Positions 33,636 through 42,665 of a stretch of DNA of 64,000 bases are shown here, piece by piece. Source of the stretch: an uncultured Oscillospiraceae bacterium (GTDB lineage Bacteria; Bacillota; Clostridia; Oscillospirales; Ruminococcaceae). Below the pieces are notes generated by a model, which ran no database searches, was not told the DNA's origin, and saw only the letters and a list, made by a program, of their open reading frames with translations. Each line of letters opens with the position of its first letter. Within the stretch, counting starts at the first letter, position 1. The position numbers and the translations under genes were made by a program. The DNA lies in contig CAJTZM010000001.1 of assembly GCA_910583935.1 (NCBI GenBank), positions 62,001 through 126,000 on the forward strand, read 5' to 3'.

Positions 33636-35237
33636 TTATTTTTTCTGCTGTCCGGCTTTCCAGGAAATATACTCGTCAAAGGTCATGGACCGGTCGATCA
33701 TGCCGTCTTCGGTCAGCTCGATAATCCGGTTGGCGATAGAATCGACAAACTGGTGATCGTGGGAGGTAAAGAGGATGTTGCCGCCAAAATCCATCAGCCC
33801 GTTATTCAAAGCGGTAATTGCCTCTAGGTCCAGATGATTGGTAGGCTGGTCCAGAATCAAAACGTTGGCGCCCTTTAGCATCATGCGGGAGAGCATACAG
33901 CGGACCTTTTCGCCGCCGGAAAGCACCTTTGCCGGCTTGAGTGCGTCGTCGCCGCTGAACAGCATTCGTCCTAAAAAGCCACGCAGGTAGCTGATGTCCT
34001 GATCCTCTGAAAACTGGCCCAGCCAACGAATTAAGTCAAGGTCGCAGTCTTGGAAATAAGCGGTATTATCCTGGGGAAAGTAAGATTGGCTGGTGCTGAC
34101 GCCCCATTTATAAAAGCCTTCGTCCGGCTCCAGTTCACCGGCCAAAATCTGAAAGAGTGTGGTTTTGGCGATTTCGTTTTCCCCTACAAAGGCGACCTTC
34201 TCGCCGCGATTCAGGCGAAAAGAAAGATTTGTGAGTACTTTGACTCCGTCCACTGTTTTGCACAGGTTTTCCACCTGCAAAATCTCCTTGCCGACCTCTC
34301 GGTCCATTTTGAATTGTACAAAGGGATAGCGGCGAGAGGAGGCGGGCATTTCCTCAATTGTCAGCTTTTCTAGCAGCTTTTTGCGCGAGGTTGCCTGCCG
34401 GGATTTGGATTTATTCGCCGAAAAACGGGCGATAAAATTTTGCAGCTCCTTTGCCTTTTCCTCATTTTTTCGGTTTTGGTCCCGCAGCATCTGTTGGATC
34501 AGGCGGCTGGATTCGTACCAGAAATCGTAATTGCCCACATAGAGCTTGATTTTGTTGTAATCGATATCCACAATGTGGGTACAGACGGTATTTAAAAAGT
34601 GCCGGTCGTGGGATACGACGATAACCGTTCCGGGAAAATCCAGTAGAAAATCCTCCAGCCAATCCACCGAGGGAAGGTCCAAGCCGTTGGTCGGCTCGTC
34701 CAGCAAAATAATCTGCGGCTGGCCGAACAGCGCCTGAGCCAGCAGAACCTTAACCTTTTCGCTTTCCTTTAGCGCCTTCATCTGTATGGACAAAAGGGAG
34801 GAGCTGAGGCCAAGCCCCTGCAAAATCTGCTGGGCCTCTGTTTCAGCCTCCCATCCGTTCATTTCAGCAAATTCCCCCTCAAGGTAGGAGGCGCGTTCAC
34901 CATCCTCATCGGAAAAGTCCTCCTTGGCATATAAAGCATCCTTTTCCTTCATGATGTCGTATAGCTTCTGATTTCCCATGATTACCGTATCCAGTACGGT
35001 GAATTCATCATATTGAAAGTGATCCTGTTTTAAAACAGACATCCGCTCATTGTCCGGTATCGAGATTTCCCCGGAGGAAGGCTCCAGCTCGCCGGATAGA
35101 ATCCGCAGAAAGGTGGATTTTCCTGCGCCATTAGCGCCGATAATGCCATAACAATTGCCCGCTCCGAACATAAGATCGACATTTTTAAACAGGGTGCTTC
35201 CGCCGAACTGAAGACTTAAATTTGATACAGTAAGCAT
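33636..35237 (-). CDS. ABC-F family ATPase (YkpA/YbiT type)
   Basis: 533 residues with two ABC domains and no membrane part, so a ribosome-acting ABC-F protein rather than a transporter. The first Walker A is GANGAGKSTFLRIL and the linker with ALFGQPQIILLDEPTN is clear, but the first signature reads LKESEKVKVLLA instead of LSGGE. The second Walker A, GENEIAKTTLFQIL, lacks the usual second Gly, while the second signature LSGGEKVRCML is normal. I recall this degenerate pattern from the YkpA branch. The exact ribosomal role is unknown. Confidence 0.9.
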   Translation of the reverse strand: MLTVSNLSLQFGGSTLFKNVDLMFGAGNCYGIIGANGAGKSTFLRILSGELEPSSGEISIPDNERMSVLKQDHFQYDEFTVLDTVIMGNQKLYDIMKEKDALYAKEDFSDEDGERASYLEGEFAEMNGWEAETEAQQILQGLGLSSSLLSIQMKALKESEKVKVLLAQALFGQPQIILLDEPTNGLDLPSVDWLEDFLLDFPGTVIVVSHDRHFLNTVCTHIVDIDYNKIKLYVGNYDFWYESSRLIQQMLRDQNRKNEEKAKELQNFIARFSANKSKSRQATSRKKLLEKLTIEEMPASSRRYPFVQFKMDREVGKEILQVENLCKTVDGVKVLTNLSFRLNRGEKVAFVGENEIAKTTLFQILAGELEPDEGFYKWGVSTSQSYFPQDNTAYFQDCDLDLIRWLGQFSEDQDISYLRGFLGRMLFSGDDALKPAKVLSGGEKVRCMLSRMMLKGANVLILDQPTNHLDLEAITALNNGLMDFGGNILFTSHDHQFVDSIANRIIELTEDGMIDRSMTFDEYISWKAGQQKK

Positions 35238-35387
35238 GATTTCTCCATTTCCGCCTCAAGGCAAAGGTATACTTAAACGGTGTTAGTATACCATAGAATG
35301 ATAGGATTTCATACCGGATAAAAGGATTTTCTGTTTTTTGAGCAAAGAACGAAGGAAAAACTTTTTTCTTTTGTGAAAAAGGCGAAA

Positions 35388-35433
35388 AGAGAAGACCTGA
35401 CGCAAAAAGCCTTTCAGGACTTCTCTTCAAAAC
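35388..35433 (-). terminator. terminator of the amidase gene
   Basis: On the minus strand GAAGAGAAG-T-CCTGA pairs with TCAGG-T-CTTCTC, followed by TTTTCGCCTTTTT. Confidence 0.75.
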
Positions 35434-35446
35434 AAGAATCATTCGC

Positions 35447-38203
35447 TTATTGAAAATCTTCGATGGTCCGGATCATCCCGTCAGCCACGCCTAAGGCTGT
35501 TTGATAAATGCGGATCGATTGGCAGAGGTCTTCATATTCGACCGGATTGACTACGAAGCCCAGCTCCACCAGCAAAGAGGGGGCGTAGGTCATCCGCGTG
35601 ACGCGGTAGTAGCTTTGGTATGCGCCGCGAGCGTTGCGCTGGGCGGCGGTTGTAATACTGCTTAAAATGTTTTCTGCAAATGCCTTTGACTGCTCTTCAT
35701 GATAATATACCTCTGTGCCAAAGGATTTGCTGCTGTCCGTCGATTCTCCTGTACTGTTATGATGGAAGGAGAGGAAGAAATCTGCCCGCATACTGCGCGC
35801 CGGATCCATTCGTTCTTCAAAGCTTAACCGGGCGTTGTCTTCAGAAACAAGATGGACGGTGGCGCCCAAGGCCTCCAGAACCTGCTTGACGGCATAGGCG
35901 TTGATAAAATTCAAATCCTTTTCTGTTGGCCCTTTGGTGCCGGCAACGCCTAATGCGCCGGGATCCTCACCACCATGGCCGGCGTCGATGACAACCACAA
36001 TCCCTTCTAAGGGCTTTTGGGCCGACGCAGAGAGGGAAGGCGCTTTTTTGGCGAAAATCACAATCGAATCATCGCTGTATTCAACGTTGTACCCCCAAAG
36101 CTTTACCCCATCCTGATAAAAAAAGGTCAGGGTAACCGATCCGTCCTGGTTCTGGACAGCGGTAATCTCTCGGAAAAGGGAGGAGCCTGCAGGATCGATT
36201 TTTTCCGGGATGCCGTCGGTGTTCCACAGGGTGACAGTCAGCTTCGAATCGGTCATCTGCGCCTTATAAGGCGCTTTTGCGGTACCGGTTAGAGTCAGGC
36301 TCTCGCTGCGCTCATCCACGGAAAAAGCCGCGTTTGAAACTTGATTATCCACTGTCGGGGTTCCGATGAGAATATCCGCAGTCGACTTGGGAAGATATCC
36401 GCCGGAACGAAGCTTATAATAGCTGCCGGTCGTTTCCTCCACATAGTCACAGGCGCCATAAAAAAGCGTCATATAAAAATCGTCTTCGATGGTAACGTCC
36501 CCATAGACATTATTGATATAATCATTGGCAGATACGGCCAATACTGCGTTTTTACCGATCGCATACAGACTTCCAGAGGAGGTATAGCTGCTGGTCGTCC
36601 CATTATAGGTAAGGATATAAGTAACCGTTCCGATTTTGTCGGTGGCGTTGTCCTGTCCCAGATCCGGCATGGTCATCGTTCCGTTGAAGGTAGCGGGAAC
36701 ACCGGGCTGCGCCGCTGCTTTTTGGGTTAATGCAACGGTTTTCCCCTGAAAGGTAGCAGATACGCTGGCGCCCGCTGGCGCCGTACAGGTAAAGGAAATC
36801 TGTTCTCCGGATTTTACCGCTTCGTCGTAGTACGGATACATGGAATTTTGGATAATCCGGGAAACACTGCCGCTTTGATTGGGGTCGGTCCGCGTGATGG
36901 CGATGGTCCTGCTCTGACCGCCTTGAGAGAAGGTATAGGTGCTGGTTCCTACGGGGATATTGGTCAAGTACATACCGAACCCGCCATTGGAGGTTTGCCT
37001 TTCAATGGGCTTTCCATCCAAATACAAGGGAAGATCCGGATTCGAGGTACCCATTACATAATAGGAAGAGGCGGAAATGGTGATATCCGTACTTGGTCTG
37101 GATACAGAAAAGGTCTGGGGGATTTTTAACGAGTAACCTTTCGGAATCAGGTTTAGATCCCCGGAAAGGACCGCGGGAAGAAGCATGGTAACACCAGAGG
37201 GGTTCTCAGACAGCCTTTTGTAGTCGGAAACCGCTACGGAGGAAACGCCCATCTGCCGCATTAAAAAGATTTGGCTGCTGATTTCAAAAGACAGATCCGT
37301 GGGGGCGGAAACCTCTGTTTCCAGACAGGGGATCACCTTTAGGCCGCCTGATAGGTCGCTCCATTGTTCCGCCTGCTTTTGGCATCCTTCCAGATGATGG
37401 TCCACTGTGGGATAAATCGTATTGGCCAGCTGATTTTCCACCAAGGTCTGAGGCAGCAGGCCTGGTTGCGCAAGAAGCCGGGCGTTTGCCAAGCTAGGAG
37501 AGGAAATGGAACGATAAAGTACCGAAACAGAAAGTCCACCGCCGCTGGTTCCCTCTAGAAACGCCGCCATTTTCTGCGCTTGGGAGACTTGGTCGTTTGC
37601 TTGTCCATCGGCTGTAGGGTAGAGGAATGTAGTGCTTTTAAAAAGAATTTCATCGGCCGTGCTTCCAGCGGCGAGCAGCTTCTGCAAATCCCATCGGGCA
37701 AGCGACTGGTTTCGGTCCAGCGCAGGATCTAAATAAAGGGATTCCCCGTTTAAGACTGCAATGGAGCCGCCGTTTTCCACAACTGTTCGAACAAAGCGGT
37801 AAGCCGGATGTGTATTTCCCAGCACAAAAGGATCCAGTGCCAAAGAAAGGGAAATCCCTTCCTTTTCCAATTGCGCCGTCAGGTAAGAAAGGCTCTCCAA
37901 GCCGCTGTTTTTCTGCGCATGTAAGCGGATAGGCGGCAATTCCGAAAATGGTTCGCCGTCAGAAGGGAGCATGGAAAAATAAATCCGGTTAAAGCCGCTG
38001 CTTTTCACAAAGGAAAGAAGCTGGTCTACCTGGGAGACATCTGTTTTGTTTTGTGAAAAAGTGTCGTGATAAAAAAGTCCCTTTGAAAAATCGGAAACAG
38101 CCGACGACCGCGCTTCAGGCTCCTGCGCTGCCGCCTGCAGCGGAACTGCGGAAAGTACGGCAGCAAGGAAGAAGCAAATCCAATTCCTTTTGTTTTTTTT
38201 CAT
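35447..38203 (-). CDS. secreted N-acetylmuramoyl-L-alanine amidase with N-terminal TIM-barrel-like domain
   Basis: 918 residues. The signal peptide (WICFFLAAVLSAVPLQAAAQ) is cut near residue 28. Residues about 40-350 look like a glycoside-hydrolase-like barrel (KGLFYHDTFSQNKTD, then FNRIYFSMLP), followed by beta-rich middle domains. The C-terminal Amidase_3 domain (about 735-915) has VIDAGHGGEDPGA, the Glu of TEKDLNF, SFHHN and LVELGFVVNP, which together hold the zinc ligands and catalytic Glu. It probably cleaves peptide stems from glycan during cell-wall turnover or sporulation. The ribosome site is weak. Confidence 0.9.
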   Translation of the reverse strand: MKKNKRNWICFFLAAVLSAVPLQAAAQEPEARSSAVSDFSKGLFYHDTFSQNKTDVSQVDQLLSFVKSSGFNRIYFSMLPSDGEPFSELPPIRLHAQKNSGLESLSYLTAQLEKEGISLSLALDPFVLGNTHPAYRFVRTVVENGGSIAVLNGESLYLDPALDRNQSLARWDLQKLLAAGSTADEILFKSTTFLYPTADGQANDQVSQAQKMAAFLEGTSGGGLSVSVLYRSISSPSLANARLLAQPGLLPQTLVENQLANTIYPTVDHHLEGCQKQAEQWSDLSGGLKVIPCLETEVSAPTDLSFEISSQIFLMRQMGVSSVAVSDYKRLSENPSGVTMLLPAVLSGDLNLIPKGYSLKIPQTFSVSRPSTDITISASSYYVMGTSNPDLPLYLDGKPIERQTSNGGFGMYLTNIPVGTSTYTFSQGGQSRTIAITRTDPNQSGSVSRIIQNSMYPYYDEAVKSGEQISFTCTAPAGASVSATFQGKTVALTQKAAAQPGVPATFNGTMTMPDLGQDNATDKIGTVTYILTYNGTTSSYTSSGSLYAIGKNAVLAVSANDYINNVYGDVTIEDDFYMTLFYGACDYVEETTGSYYKLRSGGYLPKSTADILIGTPTVDNQVSNAAFSVDERSESLTLTGTAKAPYKAQMTDSKLTVTLWNTDGIPEKIDPAGSSLFREITAVQNQDGSVTLTFFYQDGVKLWGYNVEYSDDSIVIFAKKAPSLSASAQKPLEGIVVVIDAGHGGEDPGALGVAGTKGPTEKDLNFINAYAVKQVLEALGATVHLVSEDNARLSFEERMDPARSMRADFFLSFHHNSTGESTDSSKSFGTEVYYHEEQSKAFAENILSSITTAAQRNARGAYQSYYRVTRMTYAPSLLVELGFVVNPVEYEDLCQSIRIYQTALGVADGMIRTIEDFQ

Positions 38204-38224
38204 TTCTTTTCCCCCTATGCACTG

Positions 38225-38437
38225 TCATATAGTGAAATCTTCTTGCTGAAAGGTTTGCCGGATCGGCTTTTGTGGTTTGCGCTTGAGCGGGTCGTATACA
38301 AACCGGCGGCAAAAATAATCGTTGGCGACAATACCTTTTTTAGGGCAGAGAATATTCTGTCCAGCAGAAGAAAGTGTTCCAAATATACAGTAGCAGCATT
38401 TAGGAACAATCTGAGAATCAAAAAGTGCCTTTGTCAT
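38225..38437 (-). CDS. small Cys-rich protein (possible zinc ribbon), function unknown
   Basis: 70 residues with Cys in VPKCCYCIFG, ILCPKKG and YFCRRFVYDPLKRKP. The spacing (two close Cys, one Cys before K-K-G and one before R-x-F) and the YDPLKR motif match a small conserved Clostridia protein that I recall but cannot name. GGGGGG stands seven bases before ATG 38437, and a promoter lies just upstream. It is transcribed in the same direction as the amidase that follows, with about 20 bases between them, so it may lead that operon. Confidence 0.72.
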   Translation of the reverse strand: MTKALFDSQIVPKCCYCIFGTLSSAGQNILCPKKGIVANDYFCRRFVYDPLKRKPQKPIRQTFQQEDFTI

Positions 38438-38483
38438 AGTAAAACCCCCCGAGCAGCTGACAATTTTCGATTTTATGTTTTTT

Positions 38484-38513
38484 ATTATAGCAAAAATCGC
38501 TGAGAAATGCTAA
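38484..38513 (-). promoter_or_regulatory. promoter of the small Cys-rich protein gene
   Basis: Minus strand TTAGCA (38508-38513), 18 bases, TATAAT (38484-38489), with TGC before the -10. It overlaps the last codons of the ylbJ-like gene. Confidence 0.6.
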
Positions 38514-39589
38514 TCCAATCTGCGGAAATTCCAGGTTGAAAAAGAAAAAAGAAGTACGCCGCAAAGAAAAATCAGCAGAATCGCGACGGTAGGAGTGCTG
38601 GAAAATTCGGGATGAACGGAATTGGAAAAATTTGAAAAAACAGTTTCGACCGTTTGGGGAAATAAAGAGATTCCGATTTTCACAAAAATGGCTGTAATCG
38701 CTCCATGTGCCAGACGAGACAGGAAAAAAGGAACGAAGGATGGAACGACTCCCTTAAAAAAGGAGATCGCTTGGAAAAATACGGAGAAACCTGAAAACGA
38801 GACAAAAAATCCGATTAAAACAAGATCTTTTTGCGCGGCCGCATGTATGCAGCCGGTTGTTACTTCCATGAAACCGGCGATCCATGAAAGTAGGTAGCCG
38901 TCTGTACCGGCAAATACGGCGAAGATTTCTAAAACGGCGGAAAATAAAAGGACATAGGCGATCACCGAAAGCATACCGTTAATTCCGCTTTGCACGCCAT
39001 GAACCAGAGCGGCTGAAAAGGGCCGTCCTCGATGCTCACCGACCGGATTGCTATCTGCGGTGGGAAGCGGATGCTTTTGACCAAGCAAAAAGCCGATTGT
39101 AAGAGCGGAAATCCATTGGCAGCATAAGAGGAGAAGACCGGATTGCAGATTTCCCAATAGACCGGCGCCTACAGCTGAAATGAGAAAGGATGGACCGGCG
39201 TTTACACAAAAACAAAGCATTCGCCCTGCTGTTTGAAGGTCGATCCGCTTCTGTTCAAGCAAAGCTGCCGTCATTTTGGCGCCGATTGGATATCCGCCAA
39301 TCATTCCCATTAACACGGCGCAGGCTGTACAGGCCGGGAGGTGAAAAAAATGGCGCATCACCGGCGCCAGAGCTTTTTGCAGGGTATCCGCCGCGCGGCT
39401 TTCAGACAAAATTCCCGACAGGGCCATAAAGGGAAAAAGAGATGGGATCAACACATAGGCACAGGATTGAAGGCCATTTAACACACCAAGGCGGATAATA
39501 TCGGAATATACCAGCAGCAAAATTGCCGCAAGCAAAAAGAATACAGGGGGGAGAAGCCTTGGCGCCTTTTTAATTTTGAAAAAAGTCAT
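38510..39589 (-). CDS. ylbJ: sporulation integral membrane protein, YlbJ family
   Basis: 359 residues with about eight membrane helices and nucleoside-recognition (Gate) features: LIPSLFPFMALSGILSES and GMIGGYPIGAKMTAALLEQKRID, typical of YlbJ. In Bacillus ylbJ is a sigma-E gene needed for spore cortex and is thought to move dipicolinate. It stands divergent from yqfC-yqfD, which are also sporulation genes, so the region is a sporulation patch. The 3' end overlaps the next gene's promoter. Confidence 0.85.
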   Translation of the reverse strand: MTFFKIKKAPRLLPPVFFLLAAILLLVYSDIIRLGVLNGLQSCAYVLIPSLFPFMALSGILSESRAADTLQKALAPVMRHFFHLPACTACAVLMGMIGGYPIGAKMTAALLEQKRIDLQTAGRMLCFCVNAGPSFLISAVGAGLLGNLQSGLLLLCCQWISALTIGFLLGQKHPLPTADSNPVGEHRGRPFSAALVHGVQSGINGMLSVIAYVLLFSAVLEIFAVFAGTDGYLLSWIAGFMEVTTGCIHAAAQKDLVLIGFFVSFSGFSVFFQAISFFKGVVPSFVPFFLSRLAHGAITAIFVKIGISLFPQTVETVFSNFSNSVHPEFSSTPTVAILLIFLCGVLLFSFSTWNFRRLD

Positions 39590-39643
39590 ATTGCCACCGC
39601 CTTTCTCATTCCCTATATCTTATAAACCCTGTTGTCTAAAAAT

Positions 39644-39672
39644 GTATAACAATTCCTTTCAAAACATATAGT
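39644..39672 (+). promoter_or_regulatory. possible sigma-E promoter of yqfC-yqfD
   Basis: GTATAAC (39644-39650) and CATATAGT (39665-39672) are 14 bases apart, close to the sigma-E pattern (ATA-rich -35, CATAnnnT -10). A visual match only. Confidence 0.45.
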
Positions 39673-39705
39673 GAAACAGAGTTGGAGGAGGGGAGCAGCT
39701 GAGAA

Positions 39706-39999
39706 ATGAGGAAAAGAGAGCGAAAAATGAACAAACAAACTTCCCCAGAAAAGCTGGCAAAGATTTTAGATGTTCCACAAAATATGTTTGAGTCCTATTC
39801 TCAGATTGTTCTGTCCGGTAACCGGGAGGCGATTTTAGACGGGTGCCAGGGCGTAATCGAATATGAGGATAATTTTATCAAGCTGAAAATCGGGAAACAG
39901 ATGGTGAAATTTACCGGACAGAATCTACAGATTAAGTGTATGACCGGGGAAAATGTGATTATTGACGGTGTGATTCTGTTGGTGGAATTTGCAGAATAA
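39706..39999 (+). CDS. yqfC: sporulation protein YqfC
   Basis: 97 residues of the YqfC family (PEKLAKILDVPQNMFESYSQIVLSGNREAILDGCQGVIEY), a small mother-cell sporulation protein of unknown biochemical role. Two start codons are possible: ATG 39706, with GGAGGAGGGGAG upstream, and ATG 39727. It lies 14 bases before yqfD, the same pairing as in Bacillus. Confidence 0.9.
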   Translation: MRKRERKMNKQTSPEKLAKILDVPQNMFESYSQIVLSGNREAILDGCQGVIEYEDNFIKLKIGKQMVKFTGQNLQIKCMTGENVIIDGVILLVEFAE

Positions 40000-40013
40000 A
40001 ATCGGAGGAATTT

Positions 40014-41198
40014 ATGTTTATCGTTCGTTTTTTGCGTTTTATAAACGGCTATGTTCGTTTTCGTGTGACCGGTGTATTTATCGAGCGATTTCTCAATTTG
40101 GCGTCCCGTGGCGGAATCAATTTGTGGAACGGTTCAAAAACGCAGACAGAATATGTTGGTTATACACTGATGAAGCATTATAAACAGCTGCGCCCTTTTG
40201 CTAAAAAGACCGGTGTATACATGCAGATTGAGGAACGGTTTGGATGGCCTTTTTGGCGTAAAAAATACCGCCGGCGGGTTGGTCTGGCGGTGGGAGTTGG
40301 ACTGTTTCTGGGAATCCTTGCATTTTTGGGGAATTTTGTTTGGACCATTGAGGTAGTGGGAAACGAGATCGTCTCATCCGACGAGATTTTGGATTATCTG
40401 CAGGAACAAGGGCTAAAGGTCGGCTCCTTCAAAAGCTCGTTAGATCCACGGGAGCTGGAACGCAAAACCCTTTTGGAGATCAAAGAGCTTTCCTGGATCG
40501 CGGTGAATATTACGGGAAGCACTGCGACGGTGGAGGTGAATGAAAGAATCCTCCCGCCGGATATGTATTTAGACAACGATAAGGCCTGCAATATTATCGC
40601 CCGGTATACCGGGCAAATCCGCTCAATGGATGTTTATGATGGGCAGAGCGATCTACAGGTAGGGGATACTGTTTTAGCTGGTGATCTGATCGTCAGCGGC
40701 ATTGTTGAGGATGGAAAAGGGCAGACGCGATTTGTCCATGCCAGAGCGGATGTAAAGGCATATACCAGCTATGAAATTGAAATAGAGGTTCCGTTGCAGC
40801 AAATTAAACGTATTCCTACAGGGGAAACATCTTTAAAAAAGTATTTGAAAGTCTTAACCTGGAAGATTCCCCTTTTCTGGGAGTCGGATCAGGAGAAAAG
40901 CTATGACGCACAGCAAAGAACGGTTTCGTTTGTTCCGTTTGGATTGTCAACTCCTTTTGGGATCTTAGAGGAAAATCGCGTTTACTATACGCAGAAAACT
41001 GTAGAATACAATGAGGTACAGGCAAAGGAGGAAGCCCTGCAGCAGCTGCAGGAACAGGAAAAGGTACAGCTGGGAGAGGCAGAGATTCTAAAAAAAGAGC
41101 TTTCCGGATCATTGGATAAAGAGATTTACAGGCTGAAAGCCTCTTATACGTGCATTATGGAGATAGGAAGGGAACAGGAGATTTTGTTGGACAGATAG
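40014..41198 (+). CDS. yqfD: sporulation protein YqfD
   Basis: 394 residues. A basic N-terminal part (FLRFINGYVRFRVTG) precedes one membrane helix (about residues 90-112, VGLAVGVGLFLGILAFLGNF) and a large extracytoplasmic domain with ERKTLLEIKELSWIAVNITG. It belongs to the YqfD stage IV sporulation family, expressed in the mother cell. It follows yqfC with GGAGG before the start. The usual Bacillus neighbours phoH and yqfF are absent here. Confidence 0.92.
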   Translation: MFIVRFLRFINGYVRFRVTGVFIERFLNLASRGGINLWNGSKTQTEYVGYTLMKHYKQLRPFAKKTGVYMQIEERFGWPFWRKKYRRRVGLAVGVGLFLGILAFLGNFVWTIEVVGNEIVSSDEILDYLQEQGLKVGSFKSSLDPRELERKTLLEIKELSWIAVNITGSTATVEVNERILPPDMYLDNDKACNIIARYTGQIRSMDVYDGQSDLQVGDTVLAGDLIVSGIVEDGKGQTRFVHARADVKAYTSYEIEIEVPLQQIKRIPTGETSLKKYLKVLTWKIPLFWESDQEKSYDAQQRTVSFVPFGLSTPFGILEENRVYYTQKTVEYNEVQAKEEALQQLQEQEKVQLGEAEILKKELSGSLDKEIYRLKASYTCIMEIGREQEILLDR

Positions 41199-41240
41199 AG
41201 GTTAATGTTCTGGAAGCTTTTCTTGCGGCCAGACTAGATC

Positions 41241-41273
41241 AAAAAGCAGCCGACCGTAAGCCGGCTGCTTTTT
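41241..41273 (+). terminator. terminator after yqfD (bidirectional)
   Basis: AAAAAGCAGCCG (41241-41252) with CGGCTGCTTTTT (41262-41273). It also serves the facing HD-domain gene. Confidence 0.92.
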
Positions 41274-41286
41274 GTCAATTCGTGAC

Positions 41287-41805
41287 TTATGGCAAAAAAG
41301 CTTTGCAGGGATTTAATCCTGTTAACGCCCTGGCCGCGCCAATTTTTCTGTATAGACGCAGCATTTCAACACAGGCGCACATCTTATCCGCCAGATTGAC
41401 GACAATCGATTCCCGATAGCGCGGAATTTTTCGGAAAGTCAAAGGCCACATATGTTTTTCGATGATATCCCGTTCCAGCCTGGATAGTCCGTGGGCTTCA
41501 GCGTTTCGCAAAGCAATCTGCGGATGGATCAGCAGTCTTTTCCAAGGCCCGATGTTTGTTTGGGACCAGTTGCACAGGTAAAGATCATGCAGCAGTCCGG
41601 CACGGGCGGCAGCAGACGCGTTAAGCCTTAGCTTTTTACAGATGGAAAAGCTAAGATAAGCCACAAAGATGCAGTGGTCCAGACAGCTGACATTTTTAAC
41701 ATGCTGTTTAATTTGTTCCATTGTTTGGATATTGGGCTGCTGAATTAAATCAGCAATACAAAGACGAAATTCATCCAGTAAAAGCGGATTCCACATATTT
41801 TGCAA
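41287..41805 (-). CDS. HD-domain hydrolase
   Basis: 172 residues with an HD-type metal site: SCLDHCIFVAYLSF, GLLHDLYLCNW (the HD pair), HPQIALRNAEAHG and IEKHMWPL, all in the order of HD phosphohydrolases. It resembles the small HD proteins of Clostridia and not the large YqfF. The substrate (a nucleotide or a second messenger) is unknown. The likely start is TTG 41805 with AAGGAG very close; ATG 41796 is the alternative. Confidence 0.85.
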   Translation of the reverse strand: MQNMWNPLLLDEFRLCIADLIQQPNIQTMEQIKQHVKNVSCLDHCIFVAYLSFSICKKLRLNASAAARAGLLHDLYLCNWSQTNIGPWKRLLIHPQIALRNAEAHGLSRLERDIIEKHMWPLTFRKIPRYRESIVVNLADKMCACVEMLRLYRKIGAARALTGLNPCKAFLP

Positions 41806-41937
41806 TCATCTCCTTCTTTTCCAGTGTATACGTTTTTGTGAGAAAAAGAAATAGAAACAAAAAAGTTTTCATTTAAGAAAAGAAAAAGCGATATTTTGGC
41901 TATTTATAAGGAGAAAATAGGTTGAGGGACAAAGCAT

Positions 41938-41979
41938 CAAAAAAGGTCTGGACCCAATAGGACCCAGACCTTTTTTGAT
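41938..41979 (-). terminator. terminator of the TM2 protein gene
   Basis: AAAAAAGGTCTGG and CCAGACCTTTTTT pair around CCCAATAGGA, with a T run on the minus strand. Confidence 0.92.
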
Positions 41980-41996
41980 ACTGCAGTATAAGATGA

Positions 41997-42332
41997 TTAC
42001 AGTGCCAGCATTAAATTATTATAATTTAACTCCCGCGCTTTTTTCTGGATAGAGAACCAGTCTATGATAGTTAAAACACCGCACAAACCGCCGGTAAGTA
42101 GCTTCAGGATCCCCATACCAGTATCGCCCAGCATAAAGCGGTCGATTCCTAAGCCACCGACGAAAATGGATATTAACAAAAGTGTCGTCGGATCTTTATA
42201 ATCAATAGTAGAAGCGAGGGAAAATTTGGTCTCATCCGCTGCCATCAGCTTTTCTCTAATAAAAGCAATTTTTTCTGGCGGAAAAAATTTTTGATTGGTC
42301 ATAATGTACATATCAACCTTATCCTGTGTCAT
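41997..42332 (-). CDS. TM2-domain membrane protein
   Basis: 111 residues. The C-terminal TM2 domain (about residues 50-105) has two helices around a GGLGIDRFMLGDTGMGILK core and the GGLCGVLTIIDWFSI turn. A polar N-terminal region has ATIDYKDPTT. TM2 proteins are widespread small membrane proteins without a defined bacterial role. It has its own terminator, and the upstream gap is long. Confidence 0.88.
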   Translation of the reverse strand: MTQDKVDMYIMTNQKFFPPEKIAFIREKLMAADETKFSLASTIDYKDPTTLLLISIFVGGLGIDRFMLGDTGMGILKLLTGGLCGVLTIIDWFSIQKKARELNYNNLMLAL

Positions 42333-42616
42333 TTTACTTACTTCCTTTCCTTTTATTGTTTAATTAAATAAACAAAAGACAAAACAACTATGGCCAAAAA
42401 TATAAAGAACGATCTACCATACGGTGATTTTTGGCATTTTAAGGGCATACAGATTCTTCTAGAAAAAAACAGGATAAAGACATGCACAAAGGAATACAAG
42501 AGCGTCCTGCCAGCTTCCAAAAGAAAATAAGGCCAAGCCCATCAAACTGTATCTTGGGCAACAAATATGGAAAACGGTGAGGAGTCAAATCGTAAATACT
42601 GTAAAGGCATATTTCC

Positions 42617-42633
42617 TACGACATTTTTCGACA
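42617..42633 (+). promoter_or_regulatory. two Spo0A-box-like sites
   Basis: TACGACA (42617-42623) and TTCGACA (42627-42633) lie ten bases apart, one helical turn. TTCGACA is the exact complement of the Spo0A box TGTCGAA; the other differs at one base. Confidence 0.45.
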
Positions 42634-42649
42634 TCAAGGTACAAAAATA

Positions 42650-42665
42650 AAATACCATGGTATTT
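42650..42665 (+). promoter_or_regulatory. palindromic operator candidate of the HTH regulator
   Basis: AAATACCATGGTATTT is a perfect 16-base inverted repeat that runs into the -35 region (42664-42669) of the HTH gene, so the encoded protein could repress its own promoter. Confidence 0.5.
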
